Made by a program: the position numbers and the translations under genes. The notes beneath the pieces are model-generated. The model was given only the letters and a program-made list of their open reading frames with translations, was not told the origin of the DNA and made no database searches. A DNA stretch of 64,000 nucleotides from Paenibacillus sp. FSL K6-1096 (GTDB lineage Bacteria; Bacillota; Bacilli; Paenibacillales; Paenibacillaceae): assembly GCF_037977055.1 (NCBI RefSeq), contig NZ_CP150274.1, positions 2,790,001 through 2,854,000 on the forward strand, given 5' to 3'. Below are positions 56,818 through 64,000 of this stretch, piece after piece (position 1 is the stretch's first letter; every line of letters starts with the position of its first letter).

Positions 56818-57011
56818 TGTGTGAGAGGTCGCCCTCGCATTTTCCGCTTCCATTTACGGCTCTGGTGCATCACCGGGAGGTCCCCGCCGAACATTTCGAA
56901 CACCTCCACCTCGTCAGCTTACATCTGCCGTGATCCGTTCCGAGCGCTCCGGCGCAAGCCGCCGCTGCCGCTCTTTCCTTCTCCCCCGCGCAAGATCAAG
57001 CTCTGGCGCTT
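56818..57011 (-). ncRNA. glmS ribozyme
   Basis: On the minus strand the element starts AAGCGCCAGAG (cleavage just before GCGCC, near 57009-57010) and later carries the conserved GACGAGGTGGAGGTGTTCGA and TTCGGCGGGGACCTCCCGG blocks. These are the P1, catalytic core and P3/P4 elements of the GlcN6P-activated ribozyme. Self-cleavage lowers glmS mRNA when GlcN6P is abundant. About 240 nt separate its 3' end from the glmS ATG. Confidence 0.93.
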
Positions 57012-57064
57012 ATGTTACAGTAACCTTACGATCCTCACTTTCCTTCTGGAATGACACTTAGTCT

Positions 57065-57093
57065 ATTATATGCACCTTATGGCGTTTTGGCAA
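57065..57093 (-). promoter_or_regulatory. glmS promoter
   Basis: On the minus strand TTGCCA (57088-57093) and a perfect TATAAT (57065-57070) have a 17-bp spacer, and the start falls about 50 nt before the ribozyme cleavage site. glmS is thus a unit separate from glmM. Confidence 0.85.
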
Positions 57094-57148
57094 CGCTGCG
57101 GTGTAGAAAACCTTTTATATCCTTTTTCAATCGATGTCATTAATGATT

Positions 57149-57187
57149 CAGCCGGTGAAGAAATCAGATGGACCGCTCCACCGGCTG
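57149..57187 (-). terminator. Terminator-like hairpin after glmM
   Basis: Arms CAGCCGGTG and CACCGGCTG enclose a 21-nt loop with further pairing. The T-run is weak. Confidence 0.6.
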
Positions 57188-57204
57188 CTTATGCTTATAA
57201 CTTA

Positions 57205-58545
57205 TTACACCAATTCGCGCTCAACGACTTCAACAATCTGGCCCACATACAGATCCAGCTCCGCCTTATCCGGCCCTTCGGCCATTACACGGATCAGCGG
57301 CTCGGTTCCCGAAGGACGTACCAGCACGCGGCCGTTGTCGCCCAGCTTGCCTTCCACTTCCAGAATCGCGGCTTCAATCGCCGGATTGTTCGGATAGTTG
57401 GTTTTGTCCTGCACGCGCACATTCACCAGCACCTGCGGGTATTTGGTCATCATCGATTTCAGCACGCTCAGCTTCTTGCCCGATGCCTTCATCGTGTTCA
57501 CCAGCTGAATGGCCGTCAGAATGCCGTCACCCGTGGTATTATAGTCCAGGAAAATCACATGCCCGGATTGCTCCCCGCCCAGATTATAGCCGCCGCGGCG
57601 CATCTCTTCCATGACATAGCGGTCCCCGACCGCCGTCTTCGCCGTATTCAGCGACAGCTTCTCCGTGGCCTTGTAGAATCCGATATTGCTCATGACAGTG
57701 GACACAATCGTGCCGTCCTTCAGCTTGCCTGCCCGGTTCATCGCATCGCCGCAAATGCAGAGAATGAAGTCGCCGTCGACCTCGTCGCCGTTCTCGTCAA
57801 TCGCAATCAGGCGGTCGGCATCCCCGTCAAAAGCAAGCCCCAGATCCGCCCCGTGGCGCAGCACTTCCTCACGCAAGGTCTCCGGATGTGTTGAGCCGAC
57901 GCCGTCATTGATGTTCAGCCCGTCCGGCTCGGCCCCGATGGCAATCACTTCTGCCCCCAGCTCGCGGAACAGCCGCGGTGCCAGCTCATAGGCTGCGCCG
58001 TGTGCGCAGTCGAGCACAATCTTCAGCCCATCAAAGCTGTGATCGATCGTTGTTTTCAGATAATCCAGATACAGATATTTCGCCTCATGGTCTTCCCGCA
58101 GCGAGCCAATTCCCGCTCCAGCCGGACGCGGCAGCTCATCCTGCTCGGCATCCATCAGCTCCTCGATCCGCAGCTCGGTCTCGTCGGTCAGCTTGAAGCC
58201 GTCTCCGCCAAAAAACTTAATCCCGTTATCCTCCACCGGATTATGCGACGCTGAGATCATCACTCCGGCATCTGCCTTCAGCAGTCTTGTAATATAAGCT
58301 ACGGCAGGTGTAGATACTACACCCAGGCGGATCACATCCGCACCAATGGACAGCAGACCGGCAACCAGCGCCGACTCCAGCAGCGGGCCGGAGATCCGTG
58401 TATCCATGCCGATGACGACCTTAGGCTTTTCCACATTTCCTGCCAGAACATATCCTCCGCAGCGGCCAATGCTATACGCCATCTCTGCTGTTAATTCACG
58501 GTTGGCTACACCGCGTACACCATCTGTTCCGAAATACTTACCCAT
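57205..58545 (-). CDS. glmM: Phosphoglucosamine mutase
   Basis: The 446-residue enzyme converts GlcN-6-P to GlcN-1-P. It has the phosphoserine loop [20 protein letters not shown], the metal loop AFDGDADRL and the phosphate-binding [20 protein letters not shown] lies 8 nt before the ATG. It follows cdaR by 116 nt in the conserved order; the CdaA-CdaR-GlmM complex ties c-di-AMP to wall synthesis in relatives. Confidence 0.98.
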   Translation of the reverse strand: MGKYFGTDGVRGVANRELTAEMAYSIGRCGGYVLAGNVEKPKVVIGMDTRISGPLLESALVAGLLSIGADVIRLGVVSTPAVAYITRLLKADAGVMISASHNPVEDNGIKFFGGDGFKLTDETELRIEELMDAEQDELPRPAGAGIGSLREDHEAKYLYLDYLKTTIDHSFDGLKIVLDCAHGAAYELAPRLFRELGAEVIAIGAEPDGLNINDGVGSTHPETLREEVLRHGADLGLAFDGDADRLIAIDENGDEVDGDFILCICGDAMNRAGKLKDGTIVSTVMSNIGFYKATEKLSLNTAKTAVGDRYVMEEMRRGGYNLGGEQSGHVIFLDYNTTGDGILTAIQLVNTMKASGKKLSVLKSMMTKYPQVLVNVRVQDKTNYPNNPAIEAAILEVEGKLGDNGRVLVRPSGTEPLIRVMAEGPDKAELDLYVGQIVEVVERELV

Positions 58546-58661
58546 CTTTATTTTCTCCTTTGTCAGTGCGCTGCTTCAGCTTAATAAAATTATAGTATGA
58601 ATGATCCGCTAATCCGTGTATGTCAGGTACACATTAAATAGACTACGCTGCGGTCAAAAAG

Positions 58662-60113
58662 TTACGTCCCGCCCGTATTGTCCGCATTACTGCCGCTTGC
58701 GGGAGGTGTGGCCTCATCCTCAGGCGGCGTATGCGTCGGCACCGGGGGCTCTGTCTCCTCGGCGGCATCACCGCTATGGGTTGGCGTAGGCTCTATGATG
58801 TTCTCCTCACCGGAGGTGGCAGGCTCCGCACTCGGCTCGGGGGTCGGCGCAGGTGTACTCTCTGCCGCTGCAGAGGCCTCAGGCGTTGCCGGGGCCAGCA
58901 GCTCCACCTTCGCCGTCATTCCGGTGGAATTGCGCAGCGAGATGAACCGGGGAAGAGAGACCTGGAGTGTGACGTCATGAATGCCCGCCGTCAGCCCGCC
59001 GACATCGGCAACCACACTGATGCTGTCCTGGTCCAGCTGGTCGAGCAGCGTTGGGGCACCGGATACCGTCAGATCTATCGAGGTACTCACCGGGTCTAAT
59101 ATAAGGGCGGTCAGCCCGCTGCCGACACCCTCCAGCTTAATAGGCACGCCAGAGAGAGTACGCTCTGTAATCTCCGCTGCGGAGACTGTCACATTCATCG
59201 CTGACGGTTCAATCTTCCCCGCCCCCTCCGGCGGCTTCAGCTCCAGCTTCAGCTGCTCCGTGCCTGCTGTCTTAATGGTGCTCAAATCCAGCACGGCCTC
59301 ATACGAGGACATCGTCTGGAGCGTCTCTTCACTGCCGTACACCGTGACCATATCCTGCTCCGGCGTCACCCTGGACAGCACCAGGGAACCGGGCAGACTG
59401 CCGGTGAAGCTGATATCCAGCGGCAGGGTTTTGGACGGGAGGGTTATCGGCAGCTCCACAGCTACTGTAGAAGGCTCAATCACCGCATCCTTCAGCTCGT
59501 TCCCTTTATTGTCAACCGCATATAGCTTCAGCCGCTTCTCGCTAACCGTCTCCTGCTCACCATCCAGCTCAATCCTGCCCTGCACCTTGGCCACCCGTGC
59601 CAGCTCACTTGCCGGCAGGGTGACCTCTGCGGAGGCCGGGTCTGTCACCGGGGTCCCCACTTCATAGCCTGGAGCAGGCTTGCCTGCAATATTCACTGTA
59701 ACCGGAAAAGCCTTGGTCGTCCGCAGCTCAATATGCACATTCACCTGATTCGGGATCATGGCATCCAGCGTGACGCCGCTGGGTGTTGAATACATCAATG
59801 GAAGGGTGTTGTCGCCGGGCTTCACATCCTTCAGGTCAATCCACACCCGGTAGGCATCGGAGAATTTGTAGGTCAGATCAGACTTTTTGCCTCTGACCTC
59901 CATCCTGACGCTATCCACATCCTTGGTCAGGACATAGGTATCACTGTCGAAGCCTTCAACCTCTACTTTGACATTCTCAATCGTCTTTGATTCGGTGTTG
60001 ACGGTCGTCTGATAGGCCGGTGCTGTATCCACATGCACAATGGTCCATAGAATAATCCCTAAGGCAAGGGCAAGAATTTTGTTGAAGTTATTATTCTTCA
60101 TCCACTTATCCAT
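58662..60113 (-). CDS. cdaR: CdaR (YbbR-domain) regulator of c-di-AMP synthesis
   Basis: The 483-residue protein has one N-terminal helix (NILALALGIILWTIVHVD, about residues 13-29) and four extracellular YbbR domains up to about residue 400. A Pro/Glu/Thr/Ala-rich tail of about 80 residues follows (ATPEASAAAESTPAPTPEPS) and is much longer than in Bacillus. It binds CdaA and modulates cyclase activity. It overlaps cdaA by 8 nt, so the two are translationally coupled. Confidence 0.95.
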   Translation of the reverse strand: MDKWMKNNNFNKILALALGIILWTIVHVDTAPAYQTTVNTESKTIENVKVEVEGFDSDTYVLTKDVDSVRMEVRGKKSDLTYKFSDAYRVWIDLKDVKPGDNTLPLMYSTPSGVTLDAMIPNQVNVHIELRTTKAFPVTVNIAGKPAPGYEVGTPVTDPASAEVTLPASELARVAKVQGRIELDGEQETVSEKRLKLYAVDNKGNELKDAVIEPSTVAVELPITLPSKTLPLDISFTGSLPGSLVLSRVTPEQDMVTVYGSEETLQTMSSYEAVLDLSTIKTAGTEQLKLELKPPEGAGKIEPSAMNVTVSAAEITERTLSGVPIKLEGVGSGLTALILDPVSTSIDLTVSGAPTLLDQLDQDSISVVADVGGLTAGIHDVTLQVSLPRFISLRNSTGMTAKVELLAPATPEASAAAESTPAPTPEPSAEPATSGEENIIEPTPTHSGDAAEETEPPVPTHTPPEDEATPPASGSNADNTGGT

Positions 60114-60939
60114 TGTTCTTATTCCCCCTCCGTCTCCAGAACGCGGAACTTTTCTCCATCAGGGGTGAGCTTGCGCTGCTCAGCTCTTGGTGCAGCTTCG
60201 AGATCAGGGATTCTTCCTTGATATCCCGGACAATTTGTCCATTAATTGCCAGCGAGATCTGGCCGGTCTCCTCTGAGACCACAACAGACACCGAGTCGGC
60301 CACTTCACTGATACCAATGGCAGCGCGGTGCCGCGTGCCCAGCTCCTTGCTGATGAACGGATTCTCCGACAACGGCAGGTAGCAAGCCGCCGCCGCAATC
60401 TGGTTCCCCTGCATAATCAGCGCTCCGTCATGGAGCGGCGTATTAGGAATGAAGATATTAATCAGCAGCTCCGAGCTGACTTCAGAGCGCATGGCGATCC
60501 CGGATTCCGTATATTCATTAAGCCCCGTGGCCCGTTCAAATACGATTAAAGCCCCTATTTTGCGGACCGACAGATAATTCACGGCCTTAATAACCTCACC
60601 GACTAATCTGCTGATCTCCTCATCATTCTCCGCATTGCGTCCGAAGAACTTGCCCCGGCCCAGCTGCTCCAGCCCCCGCCGCACCTCCGGCTGAAAAATA
60701 ATAAAAATCGCAAACACCCCAAAGGTAAACATCTGGTTCATCAGCCATTTGAGGGTATACAGGTCCAGCAGGGTACTGCCGCCCCAGATCCCAACCAGAA
60801 TCAGAATCCCCTTCAGGAGCTGAACCGCCCGGGTCCCGCGTACCATGTTGAGCACTTTGTAAATGATGTAGCTGACAATCAGGATATCGATTATATCTTT
60901 AATGGACTCTTTCCATGTAAGGTCGGTAAAGTAGCTCAT
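60106..60939 (-). CDS. cdaA: Diadenylate cyclase CdaA
   Basis: The 277-residue protein has three N-terminal helices and the DAC domain with the catalytic DGA (LHDGALIMQGN) and RHR (ELGTRHRAAIGI) motifs. It makes c-di-AMP, which controls potassium uptake, and KimA-like importers are known targets. The ATG at 60939 is used because of the preceding GGGGG and the family length (273 in Bacillus); the frame extends to 60963. It is the first gene of cdaA-cdaR-glmM. Confidence 0.97.
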   Translation of the reverse strand: MSYFTDLTWKESIKDIIDILIVSYIIYKVLNMVRGTRAVQLLKGILILVGIWGGSTLLDLYTLKWLMNQMFTFGVFAIFIIFQPEVRRGLEQLGRGKFFGRNAENDEEISRLVGEVIKAVNYLSVRKIGALIVFERATGLNEYTESGIAMRSEVSSELLINIFIPNTPLHDGALIMQGNQIAAAACYLPLSENPFISKELGTRHRAAIGISEVADSVSVVVSEETGQISLAINGQIVRDIKEESLISKLHQELSSASSPLMEKSSAFWRRRGNKNNG

Positions 60940-61071
60940 GGCCGGCAACCCCCGTGATTTCAAATTAGCTGGGTTTATGTAAATGATGTGTTAACATTCG
61001 CTGCACTATTCTAAGGTTATAACGTTCAGCCTCCGGTTGCAAGTTTCCGGGCAGGTAAATAAATGAACAAC

Positions 61072-61104
61072 AAAAAAGCGCCATCTTTCCGGAAAAAGAG
61101 GCGC
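61072..61104 (-). terminator. Terminator after sigW-rsiW
   Basis: On the minus strand GCGCC...GGCGC arms with inner TCTTT/AAAGA and loop CCGG run into six Ts. It separates sigW-rsiW from the cdaA unit. Confidence 0.85.
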
Positions 61105-61139
61105 AAATGAGTTATCTGCTACAAGCGACCAACACTTAG

Positions 61140-61754
61140 CTATCGGTAGGCAACTTCAGAGAACATGTTTGTCACTTTATACCAGATCCAGCTTACAGCT
61201 TGGTCTATGCTTTTGACTTGCCCCGAGATATGGGCGGTTGAAGCCTGATACAGCGAGCCGTCGATCACTGTCAGGTTGCCGTTGACTTCCCCGTACACCT
61301 GGGTTTTCCCGTTCTCCACCGTCAGATCGCCGGAGATGGTTTTGCCGGAGGGTACAATCACCGTATCCCCTTGAATCACCACCTGATCGAGATCTGTCCC
61401 CCGCACCACAAGCTGCCGGTCCTGGTTCCAGAACGTCACCGAGCTCATCAGCATGACGAAGATGAACACAGAGGCTGCCGTCAGTGCCGGATGTCTCTTG
61501 ATCCAGGTGACAAACGCTCTCTCCTTCTTGGGCTTCGGCAAAGACTCCATAATCCGGCCCACAAGCTCCTCCGAGGCAACCGGCGACTGGTGCATCAGGG
61601 AGAACATCAGCATATCGGTCTGTTCCAGTTCTTTGAACTTCGCACGGCAATCCGTACAGGATAGAAGATGCTCCTTCAATTCCCTCTGCTGCAGTTCGGG
61701 CAAGTCGTCGTCCAGGTAGTCGTGCATCATAGAGACGGCCAGTTTGCATTCCAT
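61140..61754 (-). CDS. rsiW: Anti-sigma factor RsiW
   Basis: The 204-residue protein has the zinc-binding anti-sigma domain with H-x3-C-x2-C in EHLLSCTDCRAKF, one membrane helix (about residues 89-107, LTAASVFIFVMLMSS), and a C-terminal domain of beta-strand repeats (TVENGKTQVYGEVNGNLTVIDGS) resembling bactofilin-like shapes. It holds SigW until regulated proteolysis. The ATG at 61754 has AAGGA upstream. It is 97 nt after sigW and co-transcribed. Confidence 0.93.
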   Translation of the reverse strand: MECKLAVSMMHDYLDDDLPELQQRELKEHLLSCTDCRAKFKELEQTDMLMFSLMHQSPVASEELVGRIMESLPKPKKERAFVTWIKRHPALTAASVFIFVMLMSSVTFWNQDRQLVVRGTDLDQVVIQGDTVIVPSGKTISGDLTVENGKTQVYGEVNGNLTVIDGSLYQASTAHISGQVKSIDQAVSWIWYKVTNMFSEVAYR

Positions 61755-61851
61755 AGGAGCCAATCCTTTCATACATGCTTATTTAGTGCATAGACTTGCT
61801 TAACTTACATACGTCAATGCCATGCAGGAGTTTCATAATATCTAATCTATT

Positions 61852-62418
61852 TTACATTTTGGGGCCTAATTTTTTGCGTAAAAATTCACGGCCGCGGTGT
61901 ACCCGGGTCTTGATCGTCGTCACCGGCATATCCAGCACATCCCCGATCTCCTGAAGCGACAGATCCTGAAGATACCGCAGGATCATCACCGACCTGTATT
62001 TCACAGGCAGGCTGTCGATGGCTTCATAGATGAGCCTCTGCGTCTCCGAGAGCAGCAGCTCCGTCTCCGGGGTTACATTCGTGCTCGGAATCATCGAATA
62101 CCCGTCAATCCCCTCCTGGTCGTTCACCTCGGCATCCAGTGAATAGGTCGGGCGCCGCTTGCGCAGACGGTCGATACAGAGATTGGTGCCAATCCGGTAG
62201 ATCCATGTCGAGAACTTCTGTTTATCATCGTATCTGTCCAGATTCCGGTAGACGCGCAGGAACGTCTCCTGGACGACATCTTCAGCCTCATGGCGGTTGT
62301 TCAGCATACGGTAAGCCAAATGATAAATTTTGTCTTTATATAGTTCCACAAGCTCGGCAAATGCCCTTTGATCGCCCTTCAGGGCGAGCTTTGTCAATCT
62401 GCCCTCAAGATTCTCCAC
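61852..62418 (-). CDS. sigW: ECF RNA polymerase sigma factor SigW
   Basis: The 188-residue sigma factor has region 2 (AYRMLNNRHEAEDVVQETFLRVYRNL, KFSTWIYRIGTNLCIDRLRKRR) and region 4 (LPVKYRSVMILRYLQDLSLQEIGDVL, TTIKTRVHRGREFLRK). Gene order with rsiW and cdaA matches Bacillus. It responds to envelope stress and recognises TGAAAC-N16-CGTA. The start is GTG at 62418 behind GGGGGAG. No such promoter was found before the gene itself, but one exists before the cation ATPase at 18951. Confidence 0.96.
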   Translation of the reverse strand: MENLEGRLTKLALKGDQRAFAELVELYKDKIYHLAYRMLNNRHEAEDVVQETFLRVYRNLDRYDDKQKFSTWIYRIGTNLCIDRLRKRRPTYSLDAEVNDQEGIDGYSMIPSTNVTPETELLLSETQRLIYEAIDSLPVKYRSVMILRYLQDLSLQEIGDVLDMPVTTIKTRVHRGREFLRKKLGPKM

Positions 62419-62486
62419 CTGTTAACTCCCCCAGACTTGCCGCCCTTGGTCTTTCAGCATTCTGAAACCACGGTACAAGCATTTAA

Positions 62487-62515
62487 ATCGTAATTCATGT
62501 TTCTGTAAAAATCAA
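62487..62515 (-). promoter_or_regulatory. Sigma-A-like promoter of sigW-rsiW
   Basis: On the minus strand TTGATT (62510-62515) and TACGAT (62487-62492) have a 17-bp spacer, 69 nt before the GTG. A sigma-W consensus with the right spacing is not present. Confidence 0.5.
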
Positions 62516-62519
62516 GGTT

Positions 62520-62885
62520 TGTCTTGTTACCTTCATTATATGTTGTGCTGGGAAAATCGGGCGGAGCTGGAGATATGTTGGGAGGTTTCGGTTGGCCGGG
62601 GGGAAGGGCGGCTGATTAAGCCGCCGGCTCCGCAGAACATTTGGACTTCCGGTCGCTGTTATTGGCAGATTTCCTCATGATTAACCGCAGCCGCGGTTGA
62701 AATCCGCCAATAAAGGCGAACGCTGCCGCTCCTCCAGTTCCAAATTTCCGCTCCGCCGGCTCTATCAGCCTGGTTCTCACCAACTGCCGCGCGCGTTTTC
62801 CGTTGCCCAAAACATAATTCAGGCAACAAGGGGGTGGGGCATGGGATCGGCCGGGTCTCTGTCCCCCGGCCTCCCTGGAAACATA
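62520..62885. other. Intergenic stretch, no gene seen
   Basis: GC-rich sequence between sigW and ppc. It has one small hairpin (GGCGGCT/AGCCGCC, 62607-62625) and no frame with a ribosome site or family resemblance. Confidence 0.6.
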
Positions 62886-62924
62886 AAAACCCCGTCCACC
62901 TCCGATTAAGGAGACGGACGGGGC
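62886..62924 (-). terminator. Terminator of ppc
   Basis: On the minus strand arms CCCCGTCC and GGACGGGG with inner CTCC/GGAG enclose a short loop and run into five Ts. Confidence 0.85.
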
Positions 62925-62925
62925 A

Positions 62926-62985
62926 CTTAAAGCGGCTTCGCCGGCTTTTAAGATCAAAACCCTTAAGCGGCTTCGCCGACTTAAA
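62926..62985. repeat. Two tandem GCGGCTTCGCCG hairpins after ppc
   Basis: A 25-27 bp hairpin (arms CTTAA-CGGC / GCCG-CTTAA around TTC) occurs twice, at 62926-62952 and 62962-62985. Both are in the 3' UTR of ppc. Confidence 0.6.
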
Positions 62986-63007
62986 AACAAGAGCGTCAGC
63001 GCGAGTA

Positions 63008-64000
63008 TCAGCCGGTGTTCCGAAGACCGGCGGCAATGCCGTTGATCGTAAGCAGCACTTCCCGCAGCAGGTCGGCGTCATCGCCCTCAGCCTCGCGCAG
63101 AGCGCGCAGCTCGGCAAGGAGCTGAACCTGCAGGTAGCTGAGCGGATCAACGTACGGGTTGCGCAGGCGGATCGATTCCTGAATGACCGGAACATTATCC
63201 AGAATCTCCTGCTGGCGGGTGATCTTAAGGATCAGCTCGGAGGTCAGCTTGAACTCAGCCTCGATCTGGCCGAAGATGCGGGTGCGGGCTTCCTCATTTT
63301 TGCCCATTCCGGCGTATTCCTTGGCAATGACCAGATCTGCCTTAGCGATCGCCATCTGCAGCGTATCGATCAGGGTCGTGAAGAACGAGAAGTTCTCATA
63401 CATATGCTGCATGATCTTCAGATTCTCTTCCTTGCCCTCATAGAAGCTCTGCAGACCGGTTCCGGCCGCATACCAGGCAGGCAGCAGATAACGGCTCTGC
63501 GTCCAAGCGAATACCCAAGGGATCGCACGCAGATCCTCGAAGCGTTCGCTGTTCTTACGCTTCGACGGGCGTGATCCGATATTCAGTTCCCCTACCTCCG
63601 GCAGAGGTGTAGATTCCTTGAAGTAAGTCAGGAAGTCCGGATCACGGAAGATCAGATCCTGATACTTGGTCAACGAGACCTCGGAGATCTTGGCAATAAT
63701 CTCATCCCATTTCGCCTCATACAGATCGGTCTGCGGGGTTCTGGCATGAATCGCCGCTGTAATCAGGGCAGACGTCGCCTGCTCCAGACTGCGGTAGGCA
63801 ATGCCCTTCATCGAATACCGGGAGGAGATAACCTCGCCCTGCTCGGTAATCTTGATGCCGCCGCCGATGGTGGAAGCCGGCTGGGCCAGAATGCTGCGGT
63901 TCAGCGGCATCCCGCCGCGTCCGAGCGCACCGCCGCGTCCATGGAAGAACTTCAGCTTAATGCCGAAATCTTCGGCAGTCGCTGTAATCTCCTTCAGGGC
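63008..64000 (-). CDS. ppc: Phosphoenolpyruvate carboxylase, C-terminal part
   Basis: The reverse-strand frame is open to the right edge and encodes the last 330 residues of PEPC. Conserved segments are GIKLKFFHGRGGALGRGGMP (the mobile GRGG loop that closes over the active site), SRYSMKGIAYRSLEQAT, LRAIPWVFAWTQSR, and the C-terminal LRNTG that contributes to the catalytic centre. The enzyme carboxylates PEP to oxaloacetate to refill the citric acid cycle. The N-terminal two-thirds lie beyond the window. Confidence 0.97.
   Translation of the reverse strand, partial: ALKEITATAEDFGIKLKFFHGRGGALGRGGMPLNRSILAQPASTIGGGIKITEQGEVISSRYSMKGIAYRSLEQATSALITAAIHARTPQTDLYEAKWDEIIAKISEVSLTKYQDLIFRDPDFLTYFKESTPLPEVGELNIGSRPSKRKNSERFEDLRAIPWVFAWTQSRYLLPAWYAAGTGLQSFYEGKEENLKIMQHMYENFSFFTTLIDTLQMAIAKADLVIAKEYAGMGKNEEARTRIFGQIEAEFKLTSELILKITRQQEILDNVPVIQESIRLRNPYVDPLSYLQVQLLAELRALREAEGDDADLLREVLLTINGIAAGLRNTG

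Noticed and set aside
62463..62492. Sigma-W promoter TGAAAC...CGTA near sigW
   Set aside because: The spacer is 20 bp instead of 16, and it points away from sigW on the plus strand.
62834..63574. 246-codon plus-strand frame over the ppc end
   Set aside because: It lies antisense to ppc and across its terminator; no coding evidence.

Overview
The window is a stretch of chromosome from a low-to-medium GC Firmicute, most probably a Paenibacillus. The evidence is the sigW-rsiW-cdaA-cdaR-glmM-glmS gene order, a glmS ribozyme, a T-box leader, S-layer-homology domains, a Bce-type antimicrobial-peptide module, strong AGGAGG ribosome sites with several GTG/TTG starts, and intrinsic terminators with T-tracts. 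No phage, transposase, rRNA, tRNA or CRISPR array was seen.

Layout. 1-3.9 kb: a Bce-like module (response regulator tail, sensor kinase, ABC ATPase and permease) with a textbook BceR-type operator between the kinase and the ABC genes. 4-6.1 kb: glnS behind a glutamine-specific T-box. 6.1-12.4 kb: a methyltransferase/TPR protein, a bicupin oxalate decarboxylase with an altered lid, ArsB, a possible type I toxin, a seven-unit array of 51-bp palindromic repeats, and a flavin monooxygenase. 12.5-18.6 kb: an isochorismatase-fold hydrolase, an amidohydrolase and TetR gene that share a palindrome, and a sugar ABC transporter operon with a candidate cre site. 18.9-24.7 kb: a Ca2+-type P-ATPase behind a perfect sigma-W-type promoter, a KimA-like potassium importer and a membrane hydrolase. 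24.8-31.8 kb: lipoproteins, a methyltransferase pseudogene with two 1-nt deletions, VOC and methyltransferase genes, a second repeat array (52-bp units) and a WG-repeat protein. 31.9-36.3 kb: a licT-bglP-bglH beta-glucoside operon with RAT antiterminator, terminator and cre.

36.4-46.7 kb is accessory: GNAT, VOC, a MerR/TipAS regulator co-transcribed with a DUF2268 metalloprotease from a perfect MerR-type promoter, a CPT-like kinase, SDR/AraC, and small unknowns. At 44.6-50.5 kb a STAND-type NTPase regulator is divergent from a large SLH surface protein. At 50.7-53 kb a MerR regulator fused to a SAM-methyltransferase domain is divergent from an MTA/SAH deaminase, whose promoter has the 19-bp spacer typical of MerR activation. 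53.1-54.6 kb is AT-rich (serine hydrolase, GNAT). 54.7-62.4 kb is the conserved cell-wall / c-di-AMP block. The end of the window is the C-terminal part of ppc.

The best candidates for something undescribed are the MerR-methyltransferase/SAH-deaminase pair, the TipAS-DUF2268-VOC operon, the sigma-W link to the calcium pump, and the two helically phased repeat arrays.
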